A DNA stretch of 64,000 bases from Paraspadella gotoi. Its lineage: Eukaryota > Chaetognatha. Positions 1 to 10,352 of this stretch are shown piece by piece. The stretch lies in NCBI GenBank assembly GCA_051294375.1, contig CM119264.1, forward strand, positions 31,501,477-31,565,476, read 5' to 3'. Position numbers and translations under genes: made by a program. Each line of letters starts with the position of its first letter. Position 1 is the first letter of the stretch. The notes under the pieces were generated by a model. The model did not search any database, was not told the DNA's origin, and saw nothing but the letters and a program-made list of their open reading frames with translations.

Positions 1-310
1 CAAGGCAAGCAGAGGGGATGAGGTAAGGCACGAGAGGGGGATGATGTAAGCAAGGAGAGGGGATCAGGTAAAGCAGGGAGTGGGGATCCGAGGTAAGCAA
101 GGAGATGGCATCAGGTAAACATAGAAAGAAGATGAGTAAGTAAGGATAGGGATCAGGTAAGCGAAAGAGAGGAATGCAGGTAAAGTCAAGGGAGGGAATC
201 AGGTAAGCAAGAAGAGGGGATCAGGTAAGGCAAGGAGGGGACCAGGTTAGCCAAGGAGAGGGGATCAGGTAGGCAAGGAGAAGGGAACAGTTAAGTAGGG
301 GTCGTATATT
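1..310 (+). repeat. 22-bp minisatellite carrying a splice-donor-like core
   Basis: About 13 imperfect units of roughly 22 bp with core ggggatcaggtaagcaagga. The units vary by single-base indels. Most keep the string caggtaa or aggtaag, which matches the consensus 5' splice site CAG|GTAAG on the plus strand. No open reading frame runs up to the donor-like core within the window, so whether it descends from an exon end cannot be decided here. The purine-rich tail continues to the gap at 541. Confidence 0.8.
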
Positions 311-540
311 AAATGTTAGATGGAGGGAATAAGGGAAACTAGAGGAGGTAAGGGGCGAACTGGGGTTAAGGCGTTGAGGGAAGGGGGGAAGGTAGGGGAA
401 GAACGGAGGGGAACCTTAAGGAAGGAGGAAGGGAGGGGAATCCTTAGTCAGAGGTGAGTCTTTGCGTCGAAATTCGAGAACCGAAACTCATTTATCATCG
501 AACGACAGAAAAAACTGAAAAGAGACGACGGGAGAGAGGG
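311..540. repeat. Purine-rich low-complexity stretch
   Basis: Degenerate GGA/GAA-rich sequence with no clean period. Nothing gene-like is seen in it. Confidence 0.6.
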
Positions 541-811
541 NNNNNNNNNNNNNNNNNNNNNNNNNNNNNNNNNNNNNNNNNNNNNNNNNNNNNNNNNNNN
601 NNNNNNNNNNNNNNNNNNNNNNNNNNNNNNNNNNNNNNNNNNNNNNNNNNNNNNNNNNNNNNNNNNNNNNNNNNNNNNNNNNNNNNNNNNNNNNNNNNNN
701 NNNNNNNNNNNNNNNNNNNNNNNNNNNNNNNNNNNNNNNNNNNNNNNNNNNNNNNNNNNNNNNNNNNNNNNNNNNNNNNNNNNNNNNNNNNNNNNNNNNN
801 NNNNNNNNNNN
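541..811. other. Assembly gap (271 N)
   Basis: Run of N flanked on both sides by GA/GGGA low-complexity sequence, so the gap most likely sits in an unresolved purine repeat. Confidence 0.95.
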
Positions 812-1078
812 AAGGGGAGAGGGGAGGAAAAGGAAAAAAATACAGAATAAGAAAAAAGGAGGAAACTGGAAGGAGGAAAGAAAGAAACGGAAAGAGGAAA
901 GGAGAAAAAAAGTGGAAAGAAAAATGAATAGGAAGAGAAAAGAAAATGTATGAATATGAATGAAGGTTAATAGGAAATAAAAAGAAAAGATTGAATAATA
1001 GTAGATGAAATCAAAAAAGATATTTCATCTTACGATTCCATCTCACAATTCCTCACAACCTCACTTATTCTTTTTCAG
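812..1078. other. Purine-rich then AT-rich intergenic or intronic DNA
   Basis: Low-complexity GAAA-rich sequence changing to AT-rich sequence. It ends in a pyrimidine tract and ttcttttttcag-like acceptor (AG at 1077-1078). No coding signal is seen before that acceptor. Confidence 0.5.
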
Positions 1079-1147
1079 GTTTCACCGAGAAGTCAAAACG
1101 CGGCAAAAGAAATGATATTTACAACCTCATAAACCTTCCGTGTTTGA

Positions 1148-1178
<31 letters not shown>

Positions 1179-1257
1179 GTCATCTTCACCGTCTGGAGTT
1201 CGCAGACTTTTACTTGATCAACATCTTGTTCTTGTGTTACAATTGGCAAATGTTTAG
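1079..1257 (+). CDS. Possible exon with serine run, unassigned
   Basis: A good acceptor (pyrimidine tract and AG at 1077-1078) opens a frame of 58 codons from 1081 to a TAG at 1255-1257. The frame contains NLINLPCLTS, a serine run encoded by a (TCG)n microsatellite, then a hydrophobic alternating stretch (LVLVLQLANV) that resembles an Ig beta-strand. No donor was found before the stop, so it could only be a terminal exon or a false positive. It might be a relic of the Ig gene downstream, because that gene also carries serine runs in its Ig loops. The open frame may be due to the TCG repeat alone. No function is proposed. Confidence 0.2.
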
Positions 1258-1275
1258 TTAAATACTTACAGAACG

Positions 1276-1306
<31 letters not shown>

Positions 1307-1317
1307 TCATCATCATT
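1276..1317. repeat. (CAT)n microsatellite
   Basis: Cat/atc trinucleotide run with one interruption, just before the 5' end of a hairpin-ended element at 1339. Confidence 0.9.
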
Positions 1318-1338
1318 AAACAAGTTTAAGCAAACAAT

Positions 1339-1400
1339 GTCGGATCTTCCCACGATCATTAGCGGTAATTAATTAATTAATACAAAAAAAATGGTTCCAT
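1339..1400 (+). mobile_element. 5' end fragment of hairpin-ended MITE family
   Basis: The sequence gtcggatcttcccacgatca followed by a TTAATTAA run matches the 5' end of the element at 19254-19850. Only this end is present. It runs into the 17-bp minisatellite, and a second 5' end occurs after the gap at 2421. Confidence 0.6.
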
Positions 1401-1905
1401 TGGGATTCCTCCCAACGGGATTCCTCCCACGCGGGATTCCTCCCACACGGGTTTCCTCCCACACGGGATTCCTCCCCAGGGGATTCCTCCCAATGGAATT
1501 GCTCCCACATGGGATTCCTCCCAAAGGAATTCCTCCCACACGGGATTCCTGTTTTTTTCCTATTGGACGTGCGCGTACGAGTGAAATCTCCGACTGGAGG
1601 GAATCCTGTGTGAGAGCGAAATCCCCCCTCGCGGTTAGGGGAATTCCCGTGCTGCCCGTTGTTGCGCTGAGGAATTACCCGGGCGTGGGTACGGAATTCC
1701 CGTGCATGCGGAGAATCCCGCGCGTGCGGAGGAGTGCCCGCAGATGGGAGGAATTTCCCGACATGGAGGAATCCGGAGGTGGAGCGAATTCCTGCCTGTG
1801 CGTGTAGTAATCCGCCGTGGGCTCTATCCCGCTAGTGGGGACAGGCATTCCCGCCGTGGGAGGATGTCCCGTGTGGGAGGAATCCGCGCGTGGTGCAGCA
1901 AATTC
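1391..1905. repeat. 16-17 bp minisatellite that switches orientation
   Basis: From about 1400 to 1555 the unit reads gggattcctcccacac. After about 1590 the same motif appears as its complement (ggaggaatcccgcgcgtg and relatives) up to the gap at 1906. The array is therefore arranged head to head. ORFs across it are only repeat translations. Confidence 0.75.
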
Positions 1906-2403
1906 NNNNNNNNNNNNNNNNNNNNNNNNNNNNNNNNNNNNNNNNNNNNNNNNNNNNNNNNNNNNNNNNNNNNNNNNNNNNNNNNNNNNNNNNNNNNNNN
2001 NNNNNNNNNNNNNNNNNNNNNNNNNNNNNNNNNNNNNNNNNNNNNNNNNNNNNNNNNNNNNNNNNNNNNNNNNNNNNNNNNNNNNNNNNNNNNNNNNNNN
2101 NNNNNNNNNNNNNNNNNNNNNNNNNNNNNNNNNNNNNNNNNNNNNNNNNNNNNNNNNNNNNNNNNNNNNNNNNNNNNNNNNNNNNNNNNNNNNNNNNNNN
2201 NNNNNNNNNNNNNNNNNNNNNNNNNNNNNNNNNNNNNNNNNNNNNNNNNNNNNNNNNNNNNNNNNNNNNNNNNNNNNNNNNNNNNNNNNNNNNNNNNNNN
2301 NNNNNNNNNNNNNNNNNNNNNNNNNNNNNNNNNNNNNNNNNNNNNNNNNNNNNNNNNNNNNNNNNNNNNNNNNNNNNNNNNNNNNNNNNNNNNNNNNNNN
2401 NNN
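1906..2403. other. Assembly gap (498 N)
   Basis: Run of N inside or at the end of the inverted minisatellite. The unit period and high internal identity probably prevented assembly. Confidence 0.95.
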
Positions 2404-2420
2404 AAGTTAGAGCAAACAAT

Positions 2421-2934
2421 GTCGGATCTGCCTACGATAATTATAAATAATAAATAAAAATAATAATTTAAATAATAAATTAATTAATTTGATCCAAAAT
2501 GTTTGTTTTTAGGTCTTTTCGTCACTGACCACAACAAAAGCAACGACGATGATGATTTTTCACTCGCACAATTTCATAAAAACTTTATATATCCAGCTCA
2601 ATCACACCTACGGTCCCACACACAAAATTTCATTCCATCCAATCACGAGCAATTGGAGTTTTTTGCTAAGGTGGGACGGACGGACGGACGGACATAGTTT
2701 TTTTTTAATCTTTTATCTATTGTTGTATTGTATTGTATTGTTGTTGTAAACAATTTCAAACGTTTTCTACTAATTAATAAACACAATGAAAAGAAAGGAA
2801 TTTACGATGAATAATTTATCGTAATTCGATGTTCTGACATGATATAAGTGAATGCTCGACAAGATTGAGGGGGCGGACCGACGGACCGACAAAGTGAATT
2901 ATAGAGTCGGAATCTGCTGATAAGCAGATCCGAC
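2421..2934 (+). mobile_element. Hairpin-ended MITE, full-length copy
   Basis: It begins gtcggatctgcc and ends with gcagatccgac, which are inverted repeats of each other (11 bp). Just inside the right end the inverted partner occurs again, so the 3' terminus folds as a hairpin (gtcgg-atctgc ... gcagatccgac). Internally it carries an AT-rich TTAATTAA stretch, the block 'catccaatcacgagcaattg', a (CGGA)n run at about 2671-2694 and a shared block near 2815-2880. It has no coding capacity. Five relatives occur in the window. The lack of any transposase and the short TIR point to a non-autonomous DNA element. Confidence 0.7.
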
Positions 2935-3350
2935 GAAAAACCATTCCTTTCAAACGCAATTATTTTTTTTTTTATAAATTTTTCATATTCAGATATTTTA
3001 AACATCAAGCATCAAGCTAATGTTTTCATTGTCTTGCTATGTTATTATTATATTGTAAAAGTGATGGAGGCCTTGACTCACTTTAGTCTATCCAAAGTCA
3101 GAGGCAAGATAGATTGTTTATTAAAGGAATTAATAATTATTATATTGGTTGTACTGGTTTATGGTTTAGAGTTCAAATTCATTGTTAAAGGCACGAACTG
3201 GTTTTAAAACGCATTCAATAAACGAGTCTGTTCTTCATCTTAACTTTTTGTTCATTAATTCAATTTTTAATTTAAATTCATAAAAAAAGTCAGTAACTCA
3301 ATTTTAACGTGAGTCGGTTTTCCCTTTTTTATGCCAACGTAAACTGGTGA
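2935..3350. other. AT-rich DNA with a dispersed repeat fragment
   Basis: Positions about 3055-3130 (gatggaggccttgactcact ... ccaaagtcagaggcaagata) match, in reverse orientation, blocks at about 34980-35050 and 43205-43275, so this is a dispersed repeat. The rest is AT-rich with no coding signal. Confidence 0.5.
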
Positions 3351-3437
3351 CGACAGAAAGGGAAAAATTTATGTTTATAAATAATAAAAATAAATGGATA
3401 TTTAAAAACATTAATTTAAAGTTGTTTTTTTTTAATC

Positions 3438-3490
3438 CCTTCGCGTCGCCGGGTGTTGGGAAAATTTGTGTCCGCGACGGAGGAAAGCTT
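3438..3490 (+). CDS. Weak candidate for the missing Ig1 upstream exon
   Basis: An open frame gives PFASPGVGKICVRDGG. If joined to the exon at 3939, the Cys of KIC lies about 13 residues before the Trp of AIWIK, which is the usual B-strand Cys to C-strand Trp spacing in a V-type Ig domain. The region is GC-richer than its surroundings. However, no GT donor of the required phase follows (the sequence runs into GA repeats) and no convincing acceptor precedes it, so boundaries are a guess. It could also be chance coding in a short GC-rich patch. Confidence 0.22.
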
Positions 3491-3492
3491 AA

Positions 3493-3785
3493 CGAGAGAG
3501 AGAGGGAGAGGGAGAGGGAGAGAGGGAGAGAGAGAGAGAGGGAGAGAGAAAGAGGGGGAGTGAGAGAAAGAAGAGAAGGGTGAAGATTAAGGGAGAGGGA
3601 GTAATGAAAGAGATAGAGATAGAAAATGGGAGAAAATATTAAAAAAAAGGAGGAGGAGGAAGAGGGAGAGGAGGAGAAGGAGGAAGAGGAGGGAGAGGAG
3701 GAGAAGGGGAGAGAGGAAGAAGAGGAGGACGAGGAAGAGGGAGAGGAGGAAGAGGAGAGAGAGGAGGAGAAAGAGATAGAGCAAA
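3493..3785. repeat. (GA)n and (GAGGAA)n purine tracts
   Basis: Long purine-only tracts upstream of the Ig1 exon. They translate as Arg-Glu or Glu repeats on plus and Ser-Leu on minus, and are not genes. Confidence 0.9.
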
Positions 3786-3857
3786 TGTCTTCTTACACAA
3801 ATTTGATCTCAATTTGTGCCGAATTAAATTTTCTTTTCTATTCTTTTTTCTTCTTTC

Positions 3858-3901
3858 GAACTTTTCCTCTTCTCTCTCCCTCTCTCTCCCTCTCTCTCAC
3901 C

Positions 3902-3934
<33 letters not shown>
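3858..3934 (+). promoter_or_regulatory. CT microsatellite serving as polypyrimidine tract
   Basis: An uninterrupted (CT)n/CCCT tract ends directly at the acceptor cgcag (AG at 3937-3938) of the Ig1 exon. It is in the right place to be the polypyrimidine tract for U2AF binding. Confidence 0.6.
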
Positions 3935-3938
3935 GCAG

Positions 3939-4099
3939 AATCGGAAAAAGCTGCTATTTGGATCAAACATTCAGATTCAGCCGAAGAAAGTAAATTGTTG
4001 AGTCATGGAAGCCGGAGATTCGACGCGACAATCAGCACCGAGAAATATCAGTTCACGAAGACGAAAACCAAATTTTATCTTCACATTAATAAAGTGAAG
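3939..4099 (+). CDS. Ig-superfamily receptor, exon for Ig1 strands C-E
   Basis: 161-nt exon with acceptor AG at 3937-3938 and donor GT at 4100-4101 (aag|gtgaga). It begins with two bases that complete a split codon and ends in phase 0. The translation contains KAAIWIKHSD (C-strand Trp of an Ig domain), RRFDATIST and KFYLHINKVK (D/E-strand pattern). Joined to the next exon it reads INKVK-RVDSGTYKC, the standard V-type E-F motif with Asp-x-Gly-x-Tyr-x-Cys. The start of this Ig domain and the signal peptide are upstream and not located. The domain would be extracellular. Confidence 0.85.
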
Positions 4100-4103
4100 G
4101 TGA

Positions 4104-4598
4104 GAGAAAAGTCACATCACGAAAGAGAGGCGCACGGCAGAAATTGTGAGTGATAAGCAAATAAGCAAAGTGGATCTGACGAAAAAAAAGTTTATCTCAT
4201 CGTCAAGTTAAGTGTAATTTACTCTATCTAGCCTAATTTTTGGTCGGTCGGTTCATCTCTAATTTATTTTGTTATTATATGTTTATTATTTGGGTCGTAT
4301 ATTAATGAAAAAAAGTTTTGTAAATACTATAAAACGCTTATTATAAATGTTATTATACATATTATCTGAAAATATAATTAAAAAAAACCTTAATATAGGA
4401 TAATTTATATGATATTTAATTACCCATTATTTGCAACTAAAAGTATAATTAAAGGCCTAAAGGTTTTTGGGTTTTTCGGGATATTATTATTACAAAATTA
4501 ACTGGAAAAATGATCACTTATGAAAAAAACCTTATAATTCTCGTTCTGTGTTTTACTATAACTTACCATAACCAATTATGACTGTATAGTGTATAATA
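4104..4598. other. Intron DNA, AT-rich
   Basis: AT-rich sequence with no coding signal or clear repeat. A short gtggatctgacgaaaaa near 4171 resembles the right end of the hairpin-ended MITE. Confidence 0.5.
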
Positions 4599-5198
4599 AG
4601 GCGTAGTGAAAGTTACATACGAACAATTCTAAAAGTCAATTATGAACAACATACCATCAGTGAACATTAATTTGTAAAAAAAATTAATTTATGTTTTTTA
4701 TATTTTCGCAGTAGGCTATTTTATATAGTACTATTATAACGAAAAATTTCAAATAGGCTTTTCTTAATTTTGATTGCAGATTTGAATTCCTCGTCAAAAG
4801 TTGATAAAGAAAAATATAAATCGATTTAAAAAATTCTTTCATTAAGTGGGTTAAAAATTAAAAAACTATATTTAATATATAAAAAGTTTATTTTCAGCTA
4901 AAAATATAGCTTTTTTTAATTTTTGACCCACTTAATGAAGGAATTTTTTCAAAAAGAGTTATATTTCTTTTTATCAACTTTTTATGACGAATCCAAATCT
5001 GCAAAAAAATTCTAAAAAAATCTGTTTTGAAATTTTGACATTTATTGGTTTAGTACTAGTATAAATATGCCTACTGCGTAAATTGTAAAATTTATTATAA
5101 TCTTTTTATTACATAAATGTTTATTAGTATAATGTTGTTCGTTTGTTACTTTTTAGAATTTTAATTCAAGTTAAATTTAGGAATTTTGCTACGGCCCT
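4599..5198 (+). mobile_element. Palindromic TA-flanked MITE, copy 1
   Basis: It starts aggcgtagtgaaagttacat and ends ttttgctacggccct, with TA on both outer sides (4597-4598 and 5199-5200), as expected of a Tc1/mariner-type target duplication. The inner sequence is an imperfect palindrome: aagtgggttaaaaatt near 4844 pairs with aatttttgacccactt near 4920. It has no coding capacity and lies in the intron between the first two supported exons. Other copies are at 11009 and 55576. Confidence 0.75.
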
Positions 5199-5246
5199 TA
5201 GTGTATAACTAATTACACATTTTACACTTATCCCATTCCTGAAAAG

Positions 5247-5391
5247 CGCGTGGACAGTGGGACCTACAAATGTGGCAACAACTACACTTCGGTTCTCGCT
5301 GTAATGACGCGTCCAACTTGCCAACCGCAGCTGGCTGCGCTGAGGGAAAACAGGCCCTACCTTTTCACTTGCTCTGTTAAAGTCTATGGAG
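5247..5391 (+). CDS. Ig-superfamily receptor, exon joining Ig1 F-strand to Ig2 B-strand
   Basis: 145-nt exon with acceptor AG at 5245-5246 and a strong donor gga-g|gtaagt at 5392. It starts in phase 0, matching the exon before, and ends with one base of a codon. The translation opens RVDSGTYKCGNNYTSVLAVM (Ig1 F-G strands with the conserved Cys and one NYT glycosylation sequon). It continues into TRPTCQPQLAAL and RPYLFTCSVKVYGG, the A-B strands of a second Ig domain with its B-strand Cys. The acceptor has a weak pyrimidine tract. Confidence 0.88.
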
Positions 5392-5678
5392 GTAAGTTAA
5401 AGGGAAAAGGTGAGAGAGCGAAGATCGAGTGAGGTCAGAGGATGAAAAGAAAAAGCGAAGAATGAATGAGAGACAAAAACTGAACAATAAATTAGAAAGA
5501 GAAGAGAAAGAGAGAAGGGAGAAAGAAAGAGAAGGAAAGAGAGAGAGAGAGANNNNNNNNNNNNNNNNNNNNNNNNNNNNNNNNNNNNNNNNNNNNNNNN
5601 NNNNNNNNNNNNNNNNNNNNNNNNNNNNNNNNNNNNNNNNNNNNNNNTGGAGGGAACAAGGAGAGAAGAACAAAGAAG

Positions 5679-5734
<56 letters not shown>

Positions 5735-6180
5735 GAGGGAAAGAAAGTGCTGCGAGGAACACAAGGAAGAGAGAGTGGCGAGACAGATAAGAAGAGAGTG
5801 AGAGAGAGGAAGAAGAGAGAAAGAGTCAGATGAGCGATGGTTGAAATGGCGAACCCTGCCTGTCAGTATCAGGAGGAAAGAGGGAGAGACAGAGGAGAGA
5901 GGGAGAGAAGGGGGAGGAGAGAGAGGGAGAGGAAAGAAAACGAATGAGAGAAAAACGAATGAAGTTAGAAAGAAAGAAATGATATAAAGACATAAAATGT
6001 TAAGTGAACAGAGAATAGGAGGAGGAAGAGGAGGAAGAGGAGAAGGAAGAAAAGGAGGAGGAAGAGGAGGGGCGAGATAAGGTCAATGACGGGAATCAAC
6101 TCGAGGTCAAAAAATCTCGAGAAGAAAAAAAAAGTGAGAGAAAAGTGAAAGTTTTGGGTCATTAAGTCTGAGAAGAAAGA
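5392..6180. repeat. GA-rich intron start with gap
   Basis: Purine repeats (GA)n and (GGAGGAAGA)n follow the donor, with a gap of 95 N at 5553-5647. ORFs here are repeat translations. Confidence 0.85.
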
Positions 6181-6540
6181 TTTACGGTGGAAACCGGAAA
6201 AAATTACTAATAAATATCAACATAATTGTAACGCTTTTTAACAAATCCAAAAACAAAATGAATAAAGTGATGTGAAATAATAAAATTGTATAAATTTTAA
6301 AATTTAGTGTGTTAGAACATATAAAAATATGTAAATATTATTAGATTTTAGGACCGAATTTGAATTCGTTGCAAAAATTTCCTTTCTTCTCTCTTCATTT
6401 ATCTCTTGCTTTCTCTTTTCTCCCAATAGTTAAAGACACATATATTTTATTAAAATATCAAGTCAAATCTTATGGAAAAGTATTACACAACTTAACAAAA
6501 TTACAAAATATGTAAAAAACTTAAATTAGAAAAATATGTG
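6181..6540. other. AT-rich intron DNA
   Basis: No repeat unit or coding signal is recognised. A splice-acceptor-like ctcccaatag occurs near 6429 but opens only a very short frame. Confidence 0.5.
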
Positions 6541-6710
6541 ATATGGCGCTAATGGCTGAAGAGTTCTGTCGGCCAAATTCTTTAAGCGCCTCTTAGCAGC
6601 CATGGAACGGGTCCTGGCTTGGAACCAGACTTGTGGGTTTTCACGCCTCTATGCCGGTATGCGACTAAAGAGTCATCCTTATAGCGGGGTGAAGTTATTG
6701 CATTGCTCAA
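6541..6710 (-). mobile_element. SINE-like dispersed repeat fragment
   Basis: The block with 'agcagccatggaacgggtcc', 'ggcttggaaccagacttg' and 'gggttttcacgcc' is related to 54196-54330 (aacagccatgtaacaggtta ... gaaccaggcttgagggtttt) and to 10690-10815 and 57500-57660. Those copies carry a tRNA-like head when read on the minus strand. Confidence 0.45.
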
Positions 6711-6785
6711 CTACAAATATACGACTACATACAAATGAGATTATTGAACTTAATCTCATTGTAATAAAGAAAAAGTATATGAGAC

Positions 6786-7545
6786 ATTCTTTAACTCTCT
6801 CTCTTCCTCCTCATTCTATATCTCCTCTTACTTCCTCCTCTTCCTCCTCTCTCCCTCTTCCTTCTCCTCCTCTTTCCTCCTCTTCTTCCTCCTCCTCCCT
6901 TCTCATCCTTTTCTCCTTTTCCTCCTTCTTTTACCCTCCCTCCACTCTTCCACCTCTTCTTCCTCTTCCTCCTCATATTTCTTCTCCTTTTACTTCCTCC
7001 TCCTCCTCCTGCTCCCACCTCTTCCGCCTCCTTCTTCTTCCTCTATCATCCTACTCTCCTTTTAATTTCTCTCCTCTTTCTCTCCTCCTCTTCCTCCTCA
7101 TCTTTCTCTCCTTTTACTTTCTCCTCCACCTTTTCTCCTCCCTTATATTTCTCTCCTTTTACTTCCTCCTCCTCCTCCACCTGTTTCTCCTCTTTCTTCT
7201 CATCCTTCTCTCCCTTTACTTCCTCCTCCTCATCTTTCCTCTCTCCTCCTCCTACTTCCCTCTCATCCTTTCTCCTTTTTACTTTTCTCCTTCCATCCTC
7301 CTCTTCCTCCTCCTCTTCCTCCTCATCTTTCTCTCCTTTACTTCCTCCTCCTCGATCTTCCTCCTTCCTCCTCATCTTCCTCCTCCTCCTCATCTTCCTC
7401 CTCTTCCATTAGTCGATATCATCTTCCGCCTAATTTTTCTCTCTTTCAAGAAACTCATCGTTTGTCTCTCTCTCTCTCTCTCTGACTCTCTCTTTTCTTC
7501 TTTACTCTCTCTCTATTTTTTTTCTTCTTCTCCTTCCCTGTCGCT
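6786..7545. repeat. 750-bp polypyrimidine tract (CT/CCTCCT/CTTTTA)
   Basis: Almost pure pyrimidine on the plus strand with a loose CTCCTTTTACTTCCTCCT period. The long ORF across it (322 codons) is a Ser/Leu/Phe/Pro composition artefact. Confidence 0.9.
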
Positions 7546-7594
7546 CTGTCCGTTTTTGAGTGATGGGTGAATGCCTGGAAGCAAATGGTTAAAA

Positions 7595-8040
7595 GGGAAA
7601 AAACGAGAAAGAGAGAGAGAGAGAGAAAGAGAGAATGAAAGAAAGAAATAAGTAAGAAAAAAAAAGAGAGATAGTCTTTTTCATTAGGTCATATTTATAC
7701 ATAGTATAAAACTGGTAAATTAGAAACTAAGAAAAAATGAGCAACAGAGAGAAAGGATAGAAAGAAAGAAAAAAAGAAAGAAAGAGAGAGAGAGAGACAA
7801 CCAGCGTTTTCTCTCTCTCATTCTGATTGATGAAATTTTCCTTTTAATTGAAAAATCTCGTTAGTCCTTCCTCAGAATTCGAATGGAAGAAAGGAGGAAG
7901 AAGAGGAAGAGGAGAACAGGAGGAGGAAGAGGAGGATAGGGAGGAGAAAGAGGAGGAAGAAGAGAAAGAGGAGAGAAAGGAAGAAAAAGAGAAGGAGGAG
8001 GAAGAGGAGGAGAAGGAAAAGGAAAGAAGAAAAAAGAAAT
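7595..8040. repeat. GA and GGAGGA purine tracts
   Basis: GAGA/GAAA tracts up to about 7800, then (GGAGGAAGA)n at about 7885-8040. Nothing else is seen. Confidence 0.85.
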
Positions 8041-8050
8041 AATAAGACAA

Positions 8051-8330
8051 CTACAGGGTGTTTCAAGGCGGTTTAGCGACTTTACAAAAGAAATTTAGTA
8101 AGGTGAAGTTGTATTTTTTTTGTATTTTTTTTATAAAACGGTATAAGTGTATTTAAAGTCCAATATATTTTTATATTTTTAATACCAAAAACAATATTAA
8201 CATAATCAAAACAGTAACAGCGTAAAAAGAATGGATAACAAATAAAACTAAATTATGTATTGAAATTCAATAAAACAAAATATTAATATATTCATTTGTA
8301 TTTTCATTTACACAATTCAAAGTTGAAGAG
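8051..8330. other. AT-rich DNA beginning with a transposon-end-like motif
   Basis: The stretch acagggtgtttcaaggcggt near 8053 resembles the CAGGGTG-type ends of several DNA transposon families. No matching inverted end was found before the satellite, so it is only noted. Confidence 0.3.
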
Positions 8331-8339
8331 GAATTTTCG

Positions 8340-9456
8340 TTTTGACGATTTAGGTACCTAAATTGTTTAACCTAGATAATGATAAATTTATAAAGTTTAT
8401 TTGCTTTTTGCAACTTTGTTTATTGTGCCCTGGCATAAGATTGTTAACCGAGGTGATGTTAAATTTATAAAACTTGATTTTGCTTTTTGCCATTTTATTT
8501 ATTGTGCCCTTGGCTTAAGATTGTTTAACCGAGGTGATGTTTAAATTTATAAAGCTGATTTGCTTTTTGCTACTTTGTTTATTGTACCTTGGCATAAGAT
8601 TGTTTAACCGAGGTGATGTTAAATTTATAAAGCTGATTGCTTTTTTCCATTTTATTATTGTGCCCTGGCTTTAGATTTTTAACCAGGTGATGTTAAATTT
8701 ATAAAGCTGATTTGCTTTTTGCTACTTTGTTTTATTGGCCCTGGCATAAGATTGTGTAACCGAGAGGTGATGTTAAATTTATAAAGTGATTTGCTTTTTG
8801 CCATTTTATTTATTGTGCCCTGGCATAGATTGTTTAACCGAGGTGATGTTTAAATTTATAAAGCTGATTTGCTTTTTACCATTTTATCTTATTGTGCCCT
8901 GGCTTAAGATTGTTTAACCGAGGTGATTAAATTTATAAAGCTGATTTGCTTTTTGCTTCTTTTGTTATTGTGCCCTGGCATAAGATTGTTTAACCAAGGT
9001 GATGTTAAATTTATAATGCTGATTTGCTTTTTGCCATTTTATTTATTGTGCCCTGGCTTAAGATTGTTTAACCAGGTGATGTTAAATTTATAAAGCTGAT
9101 TTGCTTTTTTGCTACTTTGTTTATTGTGCGCCTGGCAAAGATTGTTTAACCAAGGTGATGTTAAATTTTAATGCTGATTTGCTTTTTGCCACTTATTTGA
9201 TTGGTGCCTGCGCTTAAGATTGTTTAACCGAGGTGATGTTAAATTTATAAAGCTGATTTTCTTTTTACCATTTTATTTATTGTGCCCTGGCTTAAGATTG
9301 TTTAACCGAGGTGATGTTAAATTTATAAAGCTGATTTGCTTTTTGCTACTTTGTTTATTGTGCCTGGCTTAAGATTGTTTAACCAAGGTGATGTTAAATT
9401 TATAATGCTGATTTGCTTTTTGCCACTTTATTTATTGTGCCCTGGCTTAAGATTGG
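8340..9456. repeat. 78-bp satellite, about 14 units, partly alternating subtypes
   Basis: The unit is about 78 bp (ttaagattgtttaaccgagg, tgatgttaaatttataaagc, tgatttgctttttgcc, tattgtgccctggc). Two subtypes, one with gctactttg...ggcataag and one with gccatttta...ggcttaag, mostly alternate, giving a dimer period of about 156 bp. Alternation is lost around units 6-7 and 11-14. Small ORFs in it are not genes. Confidence 0.9.
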
Positions 9457-10280
9457 ATAATGATGATAATGATTTTAGAAAAGAAGATGCAAAAATAAAA
9501 AATTGTTTTCATGGACGCTCATTAAGTTTACTTTCAGAAAATGGGTATTTAGTATAATAACAATTCAGCATATGATGTTAGATGCATAAAGTACTTTTTA
9601 CTTATGAAACTGCAGCTCAGAAGTCAGAACCATTGCCAACATAATTCTGTCAAACCAGCTTCATATCTGTAACATTTTTTCAATTAAAAACTATCAAATT
9701 GTCTCAAATACGGAAGGACTACAATGAAAATATGTTAGGAAAGGCCTATGACAATCCTTATACCATGGTGACGTATAATTATTTAACCAAATAGCTGAAA
9801 AAAATATATTGGGTATTTTGAACAATTTGAATATTTCAAAATTAATAAAAAATTATTTCTAACATTTGCTTTGAGTGCAAATAAATTGAGGTACAGTAAA
9901 TGAATATTTTTATAACTGTACTAATTCAACAATTCTGTAACAGTTCCTTTGAGACACTCGGTAAAGATAAAAGTAAAAAAAAATAGAAAGAAAGAGAAAT
10001 GAGATAAAAATTTAAAATTAAATTAATAAAATAAAAAATTGTTTTTTTGAGAAACAAAAAGAGATAGAGTTCATTAAAGTCAAGTCTTCGTTAAGCTTTA
10101 CAATTTTGATATTGCTTAATTTTAACGATTATAAGTTCGAGTTTAAAAACCTCTTCTTTTTTCGTATAAATATCATCTTCATAAAAATGTCTAAATTTAT
10201 TCAGTTCTTTTTGACAATTTCGGTTTTTTGTGTTTATCACGTTTCTCATATAACAAATCGTTTTCATATTTCCCTTCACT
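9457..10280. other. AT-rich intron DNA
   Basis: No gene, tandem array or clear element was recognised. It lies between the satellite and the CT tract of the next exon. Confidence 0.5.
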
Positions 10281-10288
10281 TTCATATC

Positions 10289-10291
10289 GCA

Positions 10292-10323
<32 letters not shown>

Positions 10324-10340
10324 GCTCTCTCTCTCTCTCT
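10289..10340 (+). promoter_or_regulatory. CT microsatellite ahead of a splice acceptor
   Basis: A (CT)n tract ends a few bases before gcatttcaacag (AG at 10351-10352). This is the same arrangement as at exons 3939 and 60035. Confidence 0.5.
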
Positions 10341-10352
10341 GCATTTCAACAG

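Noticed and set aside
6602-7570. 322-codon ORF rich in Ser, Leu, Phe and Pro
   Set aside because: It is a pyrimidine-only tract that lacks stop codons by composition; its first codons come from a SINE-like repeat.
8340-9456. CRISPR array
   Set aside because: Units are contiguous without unique spacers and the DNA is eukaryotic; it is a satellite.
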